Source of the DNA: Paenochrobactrum glaciei
Lineage (GTDB): Bacteria > Pseudomonadota > Alphaproteobacteria > Rhizobiales > Rhizobiaceae
Direction of reading: 5' to 3'
Assembly (NCBI RefSeq): GCF_039522165.1
Contig: NZ_BAAADE010000008.1
Span: 1-64,000 of the forward strand
Length of the DNA stretch: 64,000 bases
The translations under genes were made by a program, and so were the position numbers. The notes below the pieces were generated by a model. The model ran no database searches, was not told where the DNA came from, and worked only from the letters and a program-made list of their open reading frames with translations. Shown here piece by piece: positions 44,263 through 53,105 of the stretch (position 1 is the first letter of the stretch; the number at the start of each line of letters is the position of its first letter).

Positions 44263-45630
44263 TTAGACGGATGTACGATAAGTTTGTAATTCAAATTCCG
44301 TAATTCGCGCTGCAAATATATCTTGCTCTTGTTGTTTGCAGGCTGCAAAGGCCTCGACAAATTCCGGATGCAAAATTGTCTTCACTTTAGCGGAATTTTC
44401 AAACTGTCTGAGCGCCTCATTCCAGTCGCGTGCCAAGCATGGCAGATCCAGTTCATGCGAATTGGTGCTGACAGGAGCTGCCGGTGCCATTTTATTTTGC
44501 AAACCATAAAGCGCGCCGCCCAGCATTGCTGCCAACACAATGTAAGGATTGGCATCGGCACCCGCAACGCGATGTTCAATACGGCGGCCAACGCAAGGCC
44601 CCGCCGGAATACGCAGCGCACTCGTGCGGTTTTCATAGCCCCACGCCACTGTCGTTGGTGCTAAGCCACCCGGACATAAGCGGCGATAGGAATTTAAATG
44701 CGGCGCAAAGGCCAATGTCATTTCGGCCATACTGTCCAAAAGCCCGCCAACCGCATGTTTCAGCGCATCAGAACCGGTTTCGCTGCCATCATCAAAAATA
44801 TTCTGGCCATTTTTATCGATGATTGAAAAATGAACATGCATGCCGCTGCCAGCATGAAACTGGAAAGGCTTCGCCATGAAACAGGCACGGAATCCATGAT
44901 TTTGTGCAGTATTGCGAATAATCTGCTTGAAAAGAATTGTATCATCAGCAGCTTTTAAAGCATCTGCCTGATGCAGCAGATTAAACTCAAACTGCCGTGG
45001 CGCACCTTCTGCGGTTGCCGCTTCCACCTGAATATCACAGGCAGCAGCCCTTGCATAAATTTCATCCAGAAAAGCAGAGGTTTCTGCCAGTTCTGAGATC
45101 GAATAAATATCGTCGAAATTGCTTAACCGGTTTGTCGCATTAAAGGATGCAGGACTTGAAGGATCGGCGGCCGGATCAAGCAGATAAAACTCCACTTCTG
45201 TTGCCACTACAGGGCGCAATTCAAGTGCCGCAAAGCGCTTGAGAATTTCCGCAAGCATATGACGTGCATCGGCATAATAAGGACTGCCGTCTTCTTTGCT
45301 CATCCATAAATGCAAAAGCGGCTGGTCTGCATCTTTTGCCCAGCCCAGATCAGACAAAATCCGCCCTGTCGGATGGCATATACCATCAAGATCGCCTCTT
45401 TCCATGGTCAGACATGTGCCTGCAACATCCGTCCCCCAAATATCCACGCCAATGGATGACATCGGCATACGGGTGCCACCATCAAGCGCACTGGATAATT
45501 TGGAACCCGGCAAACGCTTGCCACGAAAAATACCATTGAGATCGCAAATAGCTGCATAGAAGGAACGCGGAACGTCAGTCTCTTGAGTTGCGTTTTTGAT
45601 TGCTGGCTTGGCTGCCGCTAAAATGTTCAT
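44263..45630 (-). CDS. puuA: Glutamine synthetase-family ligase, gamma-glutamylputrescine synthetase type (PuuA-like)
   Basis: A GS-fold ligase of 455 residues that would join glutamate to putrescine or another amine using ATP. GIFRGKRLPGSKL and MPMSSIGVDIWGTD near the N-terminus belong to the PuuA group; conserved GS blocks are EVEFYLLDP, GAPRQFEFNLLHQADALKAADD, FMAKPFQFHAGSGMHVHFS and NRTSALRIP. The adenylylation site of true GlnA is not evident. It heads the puuA-puuB-dehydrogenase-amidotransferase run and has a TetR-type palindrome 33 bases upstream. Confidence 0.9.
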   Translation of the reverse strand: MNILAAAKPAIKNATQETDVPRSFYAAICDLNGIFRGKRLPGSKLSSALDGGTRMPMSSIGVDIWGTDVAGTCLTMERGDLDGICHPTGRILSDLGWAKDADQPLLHLWMSKEDGSPYYADARHMLAEILKRFAALELRPVVATEVEFYLLDPAADPSSPASFNATNRLSNFDDIYSISELAETSAFLDEIYARAAACDIQVEAATAEGAPRQFEFNLLHQADALKAADDTILFKQIIRNTAQNHGFRACFMAKPFQFHAGSGMHVHFSIIDKNGQNIFDDGSETGSDALKHAVGGLLDSMAEMTLAFAPHLNSYRRLCPGGLAPTTVAWGYENRTSALRIPAGPCVGRRIEHRVAGADANPYIVLAAMLGGALYGLQNKMAPAAPVSTNSHELDLPCLARDWNEALRQFENSAKVKTILHPEFVEAFAACKQQEQDIFAARITEFELQTYRTSV

Positions 45631-45662
45631 TTCATCCCTCCGATGCAGTCTTCTTGACTAAA

Positions 45663-45677
45663 TCCTACAGTGTAGAA
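45663..45677. promoter_or_regulatory. Putative TetR operator upstream of puuA
   Basis: TCCTACAGTGTAGAA, containing the perfect odd palindrome CTACA-G-TGTAG (45665-45675), 33 bases before the puuA start. A near-identical 15-mer occurs upstream of the permease gene (48268-48282), and a third related one at 48328-48342. It is the likely target of the TetR-family protein encoded between them. Confidence 0.65.
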
Positions 45678-45868
45678 ATAATAACGTCAAGCAACAACTA
45701 TCAGGCAATTATAAATGTTAAAACTCGTTACTGCCACGCGGGACAAGATGAGAAAACAAGCGCACCGGATGTTAAATCTGCCACGATTTAAATGTTTAAC
45801 TTTGTAAAATGCCACACATCAGTGACGCAAAAGCGAAGAAAAATCTTCCATTCTAATGAGCTGATTAA

Positions 45869-46564
45869 TCAGTCGCCTTGCAACTTACTTCTCTCTCTGA
45901 TGCCGTCGAGAAAAACCTCAACGGAGAGCGAGAAAACCGTGCTTGGTGCGAGGTCATTATAAAGCGGCATCGCTTTTTTAAGCAGCGGATAGGTCTTTTC
46001 TGGCAAGTCAGCCACTTCAGCCATATCAACAGCCTCTGCCGGACGGATCAGGCCGCCGGTTTCGCCTACCGCCAGACCGGTAATGCAGCCATACCAACCA
46101 AGACAAAGCGCCGGAATATCACGCTCATTGATACCGGCTTCGGTCAAAGCGCCATGCACCATTTCCATATGCAAAAAGTCGGCGTGCCCCGTATGCAAAA
46201 ACTTCTGCATCAGCCAGAAACTATTGGGATAGCGCAAGGCAAGGCTTCGATATTGATCGGCCAAATGGCGCATTCTGCCACGCCACGGCCTGTCAGGTGG
46301 TGCGGGGCGAATTTGCCCTTCCATCCGGTCAGCCATCGCGCGTAATACGCCGTCTTTAGACTTGAAATGATAGAGGATCGACATCGGATCATAGCCCATG
46401 CGGGCTGCAAGTTTGCGAATGGTAAAACCGGAATCTCCGCCTTCTTCCATTAAAGCCAGCGCCTCTTCGGCAATCGCCTCACGCGATAAGCCACGCGCAC
46501 CTTTGTTGTTTTTCAACTTAGGCCCCGTTGGAGAAGAAGGAAGAGTGCTGTCTTTTTCGCTCAT
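45869..46564 (-). CDS. TetR-family transcriptional regulator of the amine operon
   Basis: A 231-residue TetR-type regulator. The HTH is at about 28-75 (REAIAEEALALMEEGGDSGFTIRKLAARMGYDPMSILYHFKSKDGVLRAMADRM), and the rest is an all-helical ligand domain of the TetR_C type. It lies between the permease gene and puuA on the same strand, and two operator-like palindromes flank it upstream of both transport and catabolic genes. It may sense a polyamine or a gamma-glutamyl intermediate; this is inference. Confidence 0.88.
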   Translation of the reverse strand: MSEKDSTLPSSPTGPKLKNNKGARGLSREAIAEEALALMEEGGDSGFTIRKLAARMGYDPMSILYHFKSKDGVLRAMADRMEGQIRPAPPDRPWRGRMRHLADQYRSLALRYPNSFWLMQKFLHTGHADFLHMEMVHGALTEAGINERDIPALCLGWYGCITGLAVGETGGLIRPAEAVDMAEVADLPEKTYPLLKKAMPLYNDLAPSTVFSLSVEVFLDGIRERSKLQGD

Positions 46565-46580
46565 GACCTGACTATAGAAG

Positions 46581-46612
46581 GCTCACCGGATTCTGACAAG
46601 AACCCGGTGAGC
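46581..46612 (-). repeat. Intercistronic hairpin between permease and tetR-type gene
   Basis: A 9-bp perfect stem (GCTCACCGG / CCGGTGAGC) with a 14-base loop lies in the 87-base gap between the permease stop and the regulator start. No T run follows. It may limit read-through into the regulator gene. Confidence 0.5.
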
Positions 46613-46651
46613 AAATGCACCTTGATTAAATATTATAAGTCAGCTGCTTAG

Positions 46652-48061
46652 TTAGTCTGCCAGATCCAGTTTTGGTACCGGCTTTTTAAACATCCGTGTC
46701 AGGTATAAAAGATAAGAAAACCCGACAACGACCCAGATAATCCCGACGGTAAAGGTCGTTTTGGAAAGTCCGGTCCACAGCCACACAGTCAGCAAAAAGC
46801 CAAAGCCCGGCAAGAGACCATAGCGCAACAAATCGCTGCCCTGTCTTTTTCCCTGATCAAACAAATAGGTTTTAATCACTGAAAGATTGACGAAAGAAAA
46901 AGCCGCCAGCGCTCCAAAACTGATCATACTGGCAGCCAGTTCCAGATCAATTTCCAAAGCTATCAGCGAAACAATCCCGACGAAAATCGTTGCTCTTACA
47001 GGCGTTCCAAGCGTGCGGTGCACAGTGCCAAACAAGGTGTAAGGCAATACACGGTCGCGCCCCATGGCGTAAAGAATACGCGACACACTGGCTTGCGCGG
47101 CCATGGTTGAGGCAAAGGTTCCGGTCATATAAGCGGCGGTGAAAAAGCTTACCATGAAGGCGCCGCCTGCTTTGCCCATAACATCAACCGCAGCCGCATC
47201 CGGATCAGCAAAGGTTTGCCAGTCAGGAAAGATAATATGCCCTGCCCATGCTGACAGAATGAAAATCAATCCGCCCACGACAGTACAAAGCATGATTGCT
47301 CGCGGGATATCACGCTTTGGATTTTTGGTTTCTTCCGACAGGGTTGATACGGCATCAAATCCAAGAAATGACAAACAGAGGATTGCAGCACCCGAAACAA
47401 TGGCACCGATTCTCATATTTTCACTGTAGAAAGGAGCCAATAAAGAGGGCGCACCCTCACGTCCAATCGAGGTAAAGAAGAGCGTAAAAAAGAAAGCTAA
47501 AAAGATTACCTGAAATCCGATAATGATGAAATTCATCCGCGCAACAACTTTAATGCCGAGAATATTCAGCACTGTTACGAGCAAGATCGCACCGATAATC
47601 CACCACGCAGCCGGAATGCCGGGGAAATATTCCGACATATAAATGCCGATCAGAATATAGTTCAGCATGGGTAGGAAAATGTAATCCAGCATCAGGGTCC
47701 AGCCGACCATAAAACCGGTTCTTCCGCCGAATGCATGCCTTGAATAGCTATAGGCAGACCCTGCTGCCGGCAGAACTTCAACCATGCGGCCATAGCTATA
47801 GGCTGTGAAAAACATTGCAGCCAGTGTCAATACATAAGCGGCAGGCAAATGGCCTAAAGTTATTTGTGTTACAATACCATAAGTATCAAAAATAGCCAGT
47901 GGCACCATATAGGCGAGGCCGAAAAATACAAGTGATGGCAGCCCCAGAACACGATGTAATTTATTATGTTGCGGTGCAGTTACGCCAGCAAATGTTGTTG
48001 CATCGGCATAGGTAAAAGTTCGGCTTTCTGCATTGATGTTTCCTCCCGGTTCAGGCTTCAT
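46652..48061 (-). CDS. APC-family amino acid/polyamine permease (PuuP-like)
   Basis: A 469-residue transporter of the APC superfamily with about 12 predicted helices. GLPSLVFFGLAYMVPLAIFDTYGI at the first helix, SAYSYSRHAFGGRTGFMVGWTLMLDYIFLPMLNY, and LSFLGFDAVSTLSEETKNPKRDIPRAI in the middle loop are typical of putrescine/cationic amino acid importers such as PuuP. GGGAGG lies before the ATG. It is upstream of the tetR-type and puuA genes and probably imports the substrate of that pathway. Confidence 0.88.
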   Translation of the reverse strand: MKPEPGGNINAESRTFTYADATTFAGVTAPQHNKLHRVLGLPSLVFFGLAYMVPLAIFDTYGIVTQITLGHLPAAYVLTLAAMFFTAYSYGRMVEVLPAAGSAYSYSRHAFGGRTGFMVGWTLMLDYIFLPMLNYILIGIYMSEYFPGIPAAWWIIGAILLVTVLNILGIKVVARMNFIIIGFQVIFLAFFFTLFFTSIGREGAPSLLAPFYSENMRIGAIVSGAAILCLSFLGFDAVSTLSEETKNPKRDIPRAIMLCTVVGGLIFILSAWAGHIIFPDWQTFADPDAAAVDVMGKAGGAFMVSFFTAAYMTGTFASTMAAQASVSRILYAMGRDRVLPYTLFGTVHRTLGTPVRATIFVGIVSLIALEIDLELAASMISFGALAAFSFVNLSVIKTYLFDQGKRQGSDLLRYGLLPGFGFLLTVWLWTGLSKTTFTVGIIWVVVGFSYLLYLTRMFKKPVPKLDLAD

Positions 48062-48613
48062 GATATCCTCCCATATCGTGTTGCTTGTTATTTCAGCTGA
48101 TATTTTGTGTAGAATTCCCTCTCTGAAACGGCAGTTGCAAAATATAGCTGTTTAAATTCTGGGCACTGTTGTGCCACCACGTTTATTTGTCAGATCACGA
48201 TATCTGCCTCCTCCAGGCACAACACGAAACCTCACGATTCAATTAGTCAATAGCGCTCATAGAAGTATTCTACAGTGCAGAAATCAAGCTAAAAATTATT
48301 TAATTAAGTTCACTAATTCATTTTATTTTCTACAAAATAGAAGAATGTCTAACTTAATCATTTCTGAATGATAAATTTGAATAGAAATATCTACTTATTT
48401 TTCAGTTGGTTATAACCAAAAGAGATTTCATTGACAGGCGTTGATTTACAAAAATAAAGAAATACAAATTGCTGACTATTTCTTATTCTAAAACGCTTTA
48501 AATTTGCATAATAGTCGAGCGATTTGTCATTTTGGCGTTTTTTAGCAAGCGAAAACACATTATTGCCGCAGTAACTTTAGATGAGCCTTCACGCATCCTT
48601 GAGGAGCTTTACA
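48062..48613. promoter_or_regulatory. Long divergent intergenic region with several palindromes
   Basis: The longest gene-free stretch (552 bases), between the permease (minus) and alpha/beta hydrolase (plus) genes. It holds TTCTACAGTGCAGAA (48268-48282) and TTCTACAAAATAGAA (48328-48342), both related to the puuA operator; a half-site GTGTAGAA at 48107-48114; and a perfect 14-bp palindrome TTGGTTATAACCAA (48406-48419). TTGACA at 48431-48436 with an AT-rich stretch 17 bases on is a possible promoter for the hydrolase gene. I see no RNA gene. Confidence 0.55.
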
Positions 48614-49594
48614 ATGCATTTTAAAATTTTCAGCACAGTCATGGCAGCAGCCTTTGGCCTGTTGATGTTCCCACTCAATGCCAGTGCTGAAATGCATGAA
48701 ACAAAGCGCCCTAATAAAAGCACCATCTACTGGTCTTTGGACATGCCCGAAAAATCATCGGGTAAAGTTGATCTGATTGTTTTGATGCAAGGTTCTGGTT
48801 GTGAACCAACAACGCGCAATAAAAATATGCAGATGATACGCTCTGCTTTTGGCAACTTTGCCAGCCTTACGGTAGAAAAATACGGCATTCATCCCAATTA
48901 TCAGGCAAAAACTGAAGAGGGATATTTTCAAAACTGCCCTAAAGCATACCATCAAAACAGCACGCATGATCAACGTGTCGCTGATTACTTACAAGTTTTC
49001 AAAGAATTGGCTGATGCGAAATGGTGGAGTGGCCGCTTTGTTCTGTTAGGCGGTTCAGAAGGCGGCGACATCGCCGCTCGTGTCGCCTCGCGCATTTCGG
49101 CCAATGGTGTCATCCTCATTTCAACAGGCGGCGGCATGACCTTTGGCGAACAGGTAAAAGCATCTATTTTGATGGATATGGAACAAAATAACGTACCAGT
49201 TGCGCAACGGCCTGATATTGATGCACTATTCGAAGATGTCCGAGAAAACAAAAATAGCGATAAAATGCTTTTTGGTTACAGCTATAAATATTGGGCAAAT
49301 TCCATTGATTATAAGGCACTTGATGACATGCTGAAGATCAACGCACCTATTTTATTGGTGCATGGTAGTGCCGATACGTCTGCACCGGTTCAAAGTGCCC
49401 GCCAAGCGGTTGAAGCTTTTCAACAGAAGAGCCGTTGCAATCTGACTTATTGGGAACTCTCTGGCCATGATCATGGCATGAGTGACCTAAAGGGTCAAAA
49501 TCATATGAATGCTATTCTGAGCCAAACATCCGTATGGATAAACAATCAGCTTACAGCTGATAATATTAGTTCCTGCGTGACTAATTCTCAGTGA
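48614..49594 (+). CDS. Secreted alpha/beta hydrolase
   Basis: A 326-residue exported hydrolase. The signal peptide (about 1-24, MHFKIFSTVMAAAFGLLMFPLNASAE) is clear and its start is set by GAGGAG upstream; a start 33 bases earlier is unlikely. The fold is indicated by LIVLMQGSGCEP, the nucleophile elbow LGGSEGGDIA (Ser), the acid in HGSADTSAPV and the terminal His region GHDHGM. It resembles dienelactone hydrolase/prolyl oligopeptidase-like proteins, but I cannot name the substrate. It contains several cysteines that could form disulfides in the periplasm. Confidence 0.82.
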   Translation: MHFKIFSTVMAAAFGLLMFPLNASAEMHETKRPNKSTIYWSLDMPEKSSGKVDLIVLMQGSGCEPTTRNKNMQMIRSAFGNFASLTVEKYGIHPNYQAKTEEGYFQNCPKAYHQNSTHDQRVADYLQVFKELADAKWWSGRFVLLGGSEGGDIAARVASRISANGVILISTGGGMTFGEQVKASILMDMEQNNVPVAQRPDIDALFEDVRENKNSDKMLFGYSYKYWANSIDYKALDDMLKINAPILLVHGSADTSAPVQSARQAVEAFQQKSRCNLTYWELSGHDHGMSDLKGQNHMNAILSQTSVWINNQLTADNISSCVTNSQ

Positions 49595-49719
49595 AGTCAT
49601 ATTTTGAATGATCAAACAATGAATAAGGCCAATATAGCACGCATCAGGAAAACATCAGTATTAGCCAAAACCATTACAGCCTAAACATAAAACCTGCATA
49701 TTTATCGTCAGCGCTTTTC

Positions 49720-49881
49720 TCATGGCTTAGAAATTGTTTCATCCTGATCATCAATAAAAATACGGTGGCCTGCACCCTCCATATCTTCATATTGACCATT
49801 ATTGAGCGTCCAGAAAAAAGCAGCCAAGGCGACCCCGCCTAAAATCAATGCAATCGGGATCAGAAAAATAAGGCTGCTCAT
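49720..49881 (-). CDS. ccoS: cbb3 oxidase maturation protein CcoS
   Basis: A 53-residue single-helix membrane protein found by reading the minus strand past ccoI. It begins MSSLIFLIPIALILGGVALAAFFW and continues TLNNGQYEDMEGAGHRIFIDD, the classic CcoS pattern (helix, then GQYDDxxGxxxRIL). Its ATG overlaps the ccoI stop (ATGA). CcoS is needed to insert heme and copper cofactors into CcoN. It is the last gene of the cbb3 operon. Confidence 0.93.
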   Translation of the reverse strand: MSSLIFLIPIALILGGVALAAFFWTLNNGQYEDMEGAGHRIFIDDQDETISKP

Positions 49882-52118
49882 CTTAAAACCTTGGCATCAG
49901 AGCTCGTCTGCCTCGTCACTCTTTGCACACGCCCTGTTTTCAAACGCAGCGCATTACCAACCACCATTATTGATGAAACCGACATAGCAAGGGCAGCAAT
50001 CAGCGGCGTGACATAGCCAGCAATTGCAATCGGCAGAGCAATGGCATTGTAAAGAATAGACAAAGCGAAATTCTCCCGCACCAGTTTGGCAGCACCTTGT
50101 GCAATCGATAAAGCCGCAGTCACAGCACCAAGACTTTTGTGCAGAAAAACAAAATCAGCCGCATTGCGTCCGATATCCGCCGCACTGGCGGGCGCCATTG
50201 ATACATAAGCCGACGCCAAAGCCGGTGCATCATTGAGGCCATCCCCCACCATCAATGTGCGGTGCCCTTGCTCTTCCAAGTGCTTTAAGCGAGCGACCTT
50301 GTCCGCTGGCAATAAGCGCGCGGCAAAATCATCAATGTCGAGATCATCACTGACACGAGCAACCGCTTTTTCTTCATCACCAGAGAGTAGCACAATTTTT
50401 ACATTAGCTTTTTGCAGCATTTCAACGGTTTGCACTGCATCAGGACGCAAAATATCTTCAAAGAAAAAAGAGGCCGCCAGTTTGCCATTACATGAAAAAA
50501 CAGTGCCGGTATTATTCGCAAGCTCTTCAGCATCAAGCGCCCATTCTGCCCGCCCTAAACGGTAAAGGTCAGCGCCAATGCGCGCTTCCATACCCAAACC
50601 TGATTGCTCGCTCATCTGCCCTAAAGAAATATTGTCAGACACCGCGTGAAGTTGTGCGGCTATCGCTTTTGAATAAGGATGTCTGGACTGTCGTGCCATT
50701 GCTGCTGCAATATGAAGCTTATCAGCCATCACAGGCATAATAGCAGCAACAGGCTTGCCCAAAGTCAGCGTGCCGGTCTTGTCAAAAACAACCGTATCAA
50801 TCGCATTCATCCGCTCAATGGCGGAGCCGTCTTTAACCAAAATGCCATTTTCAAACAAACGCCGCGCAGCAACAACCTGCACAATAGGCACTGCAAGGCC
50901 AAGCGCACAAGGACAAGTGATAATCAGCACTGCAATTGCAATCGTAATTGCCTGATGCCAATCACCCGTAGCAATAAGCCAGCCAAGAAAAGTAGCAAAG
51001 GCGACCGTATGTACAACCGGCGAATAAAGCTCAGCCGCACGGTCAGCAATTCGCCGATACCGCGCGCGTCCACCTTCGGCAGCTTCCATCAGTCTAACCA
51101 TTTCGGCAAGAAATGACGTTTTGACGGTTGCCGTTGCTTTGACAATCAATGGTGCGCTCAAATTAAGCATGCCTGCCTGAACGTTCATGCCCGTAACCAC
51201 ATGTCTGGGCGCGCTTTCACCGGTTGCAATTGCGCAATCCAATTCAGAAACACCTTCGACAATTTCACCGTCAACCGGCACACGGTCGCCAGCCGCCAGC
51301 ACAATACGCATACCGGTTTTGATCTGGTCTATCGGCAGATAAGAACGCCTGCCATCGTCATTTTCAATGGTCGCACCATTGGGCACCAGCCTCATCAGCC
51401 CTTCAACCGCACTGCGTGCTTTTTCACGCATCATATAATCCAATGTGCGGCCGATCAGCAGAAAGAAAAGCAACGACGTGGCTGCATCGAAATAGGCATG
51501 CGGGCCATTATAAATCGTGTCGTAAAGGCTAAGCAGATAGGCCAGAATAACGCCGATGGAAATTGGCACATCCATATTGGTGCGCCCGTGACGCAATGCA
51601 GCCCATGCCGATTGAAAATAAATGCGCCCCGAATAAAGCACACATGGTAGTGCGATAAATGCCGATATCCAATGAAATGCATGGCGAGTGGCCGGATCTG
51701 CACCCGCCCAGACGCCAACCGAAAACATCATTACATTCATTGAGCAAAAACCGGCAACCGCCAGCGCCAAGACCAGACGGCGGAGCTCTGGATCACGCGC
51801 TTTGCGCTCCGGTTCTGTGAAATTGGCGGCAAAGCCGATCCGCGTCAAAGCGGCTATCAGATCAGGTGCTTGCTTGACCTGCCAATGCACATTGACGCGT
51901 TTGGTGGAAAGGTTGACCCGCACGCTTTCCACGCCATTAAGCTTCATCATGCCGCTTTCAATAGCGCGGATGCAGTTGGCGCAATGAATGCCTGTGACGG
52001 ACAATTCGCTTTCACGAACGCCCGGCCGCACTTCGCGGCTGACCATTAATTGCTCTTCAACAAGCACGCTTGTTATATCTGGTAAAGAGGCCGCATCAAC
52101 AGCCGAACAACAAGTCAT
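49878..52118 (-). CDS. ccoI: Copper-transporting P1B ATPase CcoI
   Basis: A copper exporter-type ATPase of 746 residues that supplies copper for cbb3 assembly. The N-terminal metal-binding domain has GIHCANC (CxxC); the membrane ion site is CPC in TCPCALGLAVP; the phosphorylation site is DKTGT; the hinge GDGLNDAPAL is present; and TGES lies in the actuator domain. Eight helices are predicted. It belongs to the FixI/CcoI group by its operon context. It overlaps the DUF2189 gene upstream and ccoS downstream (each by 4 bases). Confidence 0.95.
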   Translation of the reverse strand: MTCCSAVDAASLPDITSVLVEEQLMVSREVRPGVRESELSVTGIHCANCIRAIESGMMKLNGVESVRVNLSTKRVNVHWQVKQAPDLIAALTRIGFAANFTEPERKARDPELRRLVLALAVAGFCSMNVMMFSVGVWAGADPATRHAFHWISAFIALPCVLYSGRIYFQSAWAALRHGRTNMDVPISIGVILAYLLSLYDTIYNGPHAYFDAATSLLFFLLIGRTLDYMMREKARSAVEGLMRLVPNGATIENDDGRRSYLPIDQIKTGMRIVLAAGDRVPVDGEIVEGVSELDCAIATGESAPRHVVTGMNVQAGMLNLSAPLIVKATATVKTSFLAEMVRLMEAAEGGRARYRRIADRAAELYSPVVHTVAFATFLGWLIATGDWHQAITIAIAVLIITCPCALGLAVPIVQVVAARRLFENGILVKDGSAIERMNAIDTVVFDKTGTLTLGKPVAAIMPVMADKLHIAAAMARQSRHPYSKAIAAQLHAVSDNISLGQMSEQSGLGMEARIGADLYRLGRAEWALDAEELANNTGTVFSCNGKLAASFFFEDILRPDAVQTVEMLQKANVKIVLLSGDEEKAVARVSDDLDIDDFAARLLPADKVARLKHLEEQGHRTLMVGDGLNDAPALASAYVSMAPASAADIGRNAADFVFLHKSLGAVTAALSIAQGAAKLVRENFALSILYNAIALPIAIAGYVTPLIAALAMSVSSIMVVGNALRLKTGRVQRVTRQTSSDAKVLR

Positions 52119-52897
52119 CTGATTGCCTTATAGCAATGCCAGCTGGCATGCCCCAAAAGCGGAAAAATCACAATCAAGCCTAAAAAGCCGGTGGCAAAGC
52201 TAAGCAGAAAAAGCGCAACGACAATCGCGCCCCAAACCAGCATCACGTGCAAATTGTTCCAGACAAGCGACATGCTGGTGCCCATCGCGGTAAAACAATC
52301 TGTTTCTTCTGCCAGTAACATCGGAATGGCAAACATGCTGATGGCAAAACCAAAAGCAGCAAAAAGCCCGCCAACACTGATGCCTGTCACCAGCAAACCC
52401 CAGCCTTCAGGGGTGGTTGCAAGCATTTTCACCACACCTTCCACACCCGGGAAAGGATTAAGACCGAAAAACAGCGCATAAATAATCACCGCGGCGCGCA
52501 TCCATAGCAGCAAAAGACCGCATAAAATGACACCGGTAAACCACAGCTGTGAGCCGGAAGCCGCCCGCACCATCAGCATACTCGCAAAGCTTGCCGGTTT
52601 GCCCTCCTCTAAATCACGGCTCTTTTGATAAAGTCCGAGCGCGAATAAAGGGCCGATGACCATAAAACCTGCGATGGCCGGAAAAAGGATGTAATCCAGA
52701 TGAAAGCGCAACAGCCCCCAAACAACAGCAATGGAAACGGCAAACACCAGCACACCATAAATCAGGCTACCCACTGGATATCGCCATAAATCGCGCCATC
52801 CGGCGGCAAGCCAGCCAAACGCAGCACTTACGGGCAAATGACGGTTACGACTGCCAACCAGTGGCGGTTCGGACATCTCCAATTGTTCAATCATCAT
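52115..52897 (-). CDS. DUF2189 integral membrane protein in the cbb3 operon
   Basis: A 260-residue membrane protein with about six predicted helices. The DUF2189-type features are AFGWLAAGWRDLWRYPVGSLIYGVLVFAVS, PLFALGLYQKSRDLEEGKP and a C-terminal GLIVIFPLLGHASWHCYKA. The start is set at 52897 (double ATG), where GGAG lies 8 bases upstream; the longer frame to 52999 overlaps the preceding small gene. The gene is in the place where ccoG/ccoH usually lie and is translationally linked to ccoI. Its function is unknown; a role in oxidase assembly is an inference from position. Confidence 0.85.
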   Translation of the reverse strand: MMIEQLEMSEPPLVGSRNRHLPVSAAFGWLAAGWRDLWRYPVGSLIYGVLVFAVSIAVVWGLLRFHLDYILFPAIAGFMVIGPLFALGLYQKSRDLEEGKPASFASMLMVRAASGSQLWFTGVILCGLLLLWMRAAVIIYALFFGLNPFPGVEGVVKMLATTPEGWGLLVTGISVGGLFAAFGFAISMFAIPMLLAEETDCFTAMGTSMSLVWNNLHVMLVWGAIVVALFLLSFATGFLGLIVIFPLLGHASWHCYKAIR

Positions 52898-52910
52898 AAT
52901 GATTACTCCT

Positions 52911-53105
52911 TCAACAGGAGGAGCGTGCGGCACGATGCGCGCCGTCGCTGCCTGATTTGGCATGAGGGACACAATCCGGTTGCGATTTTTGTGCAACATG
53001 GATCAAATGCGCATTGGCGACGACAAACAGCACCACCACTGCGAGCGCGATCAACAATCCTGTTACGCGCCATGGATTGCGGATTTTCGGCACCAATATT
53101 GTCAT
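52911..53105 (-). CDS. Tiny single-helix membrane protein in the cbb3 operon
   Basis: A 64-residue ORF whose ATG overlaps the ccoP stop (CCATGA) and whose end is 13 bases before the DUF2189 gene, so it fits the operon exactly. It has one predicted membrane helix (about 14-36, VTGLLIALAVVVLFVVANAHLIHVA) and a hydrophilic tail with two cysteines (residue about 45 and the final residue) and two histidines. I do not recognise a family. It is positioned like a shortened ccoH, but its sequence does not show the CcoH/FixH features. An overlapping frame in the same region is a less likely alternative. Confidence 0.65.
   Translation of the reverse strand: MTILVPKIRNPWRVTGLLIALAVVVLFVVANAHLIHVAQKSQPDCVPHAKSGSDGAHRAARSSC

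Noticed and set aside
48062..48613. A small RNA or tRNA gene in the longest intergenic stretch
   Set aside because: I found no cloverleaf consensus (such as GGTTCGA) and no terminator-like hairpin with a T run.
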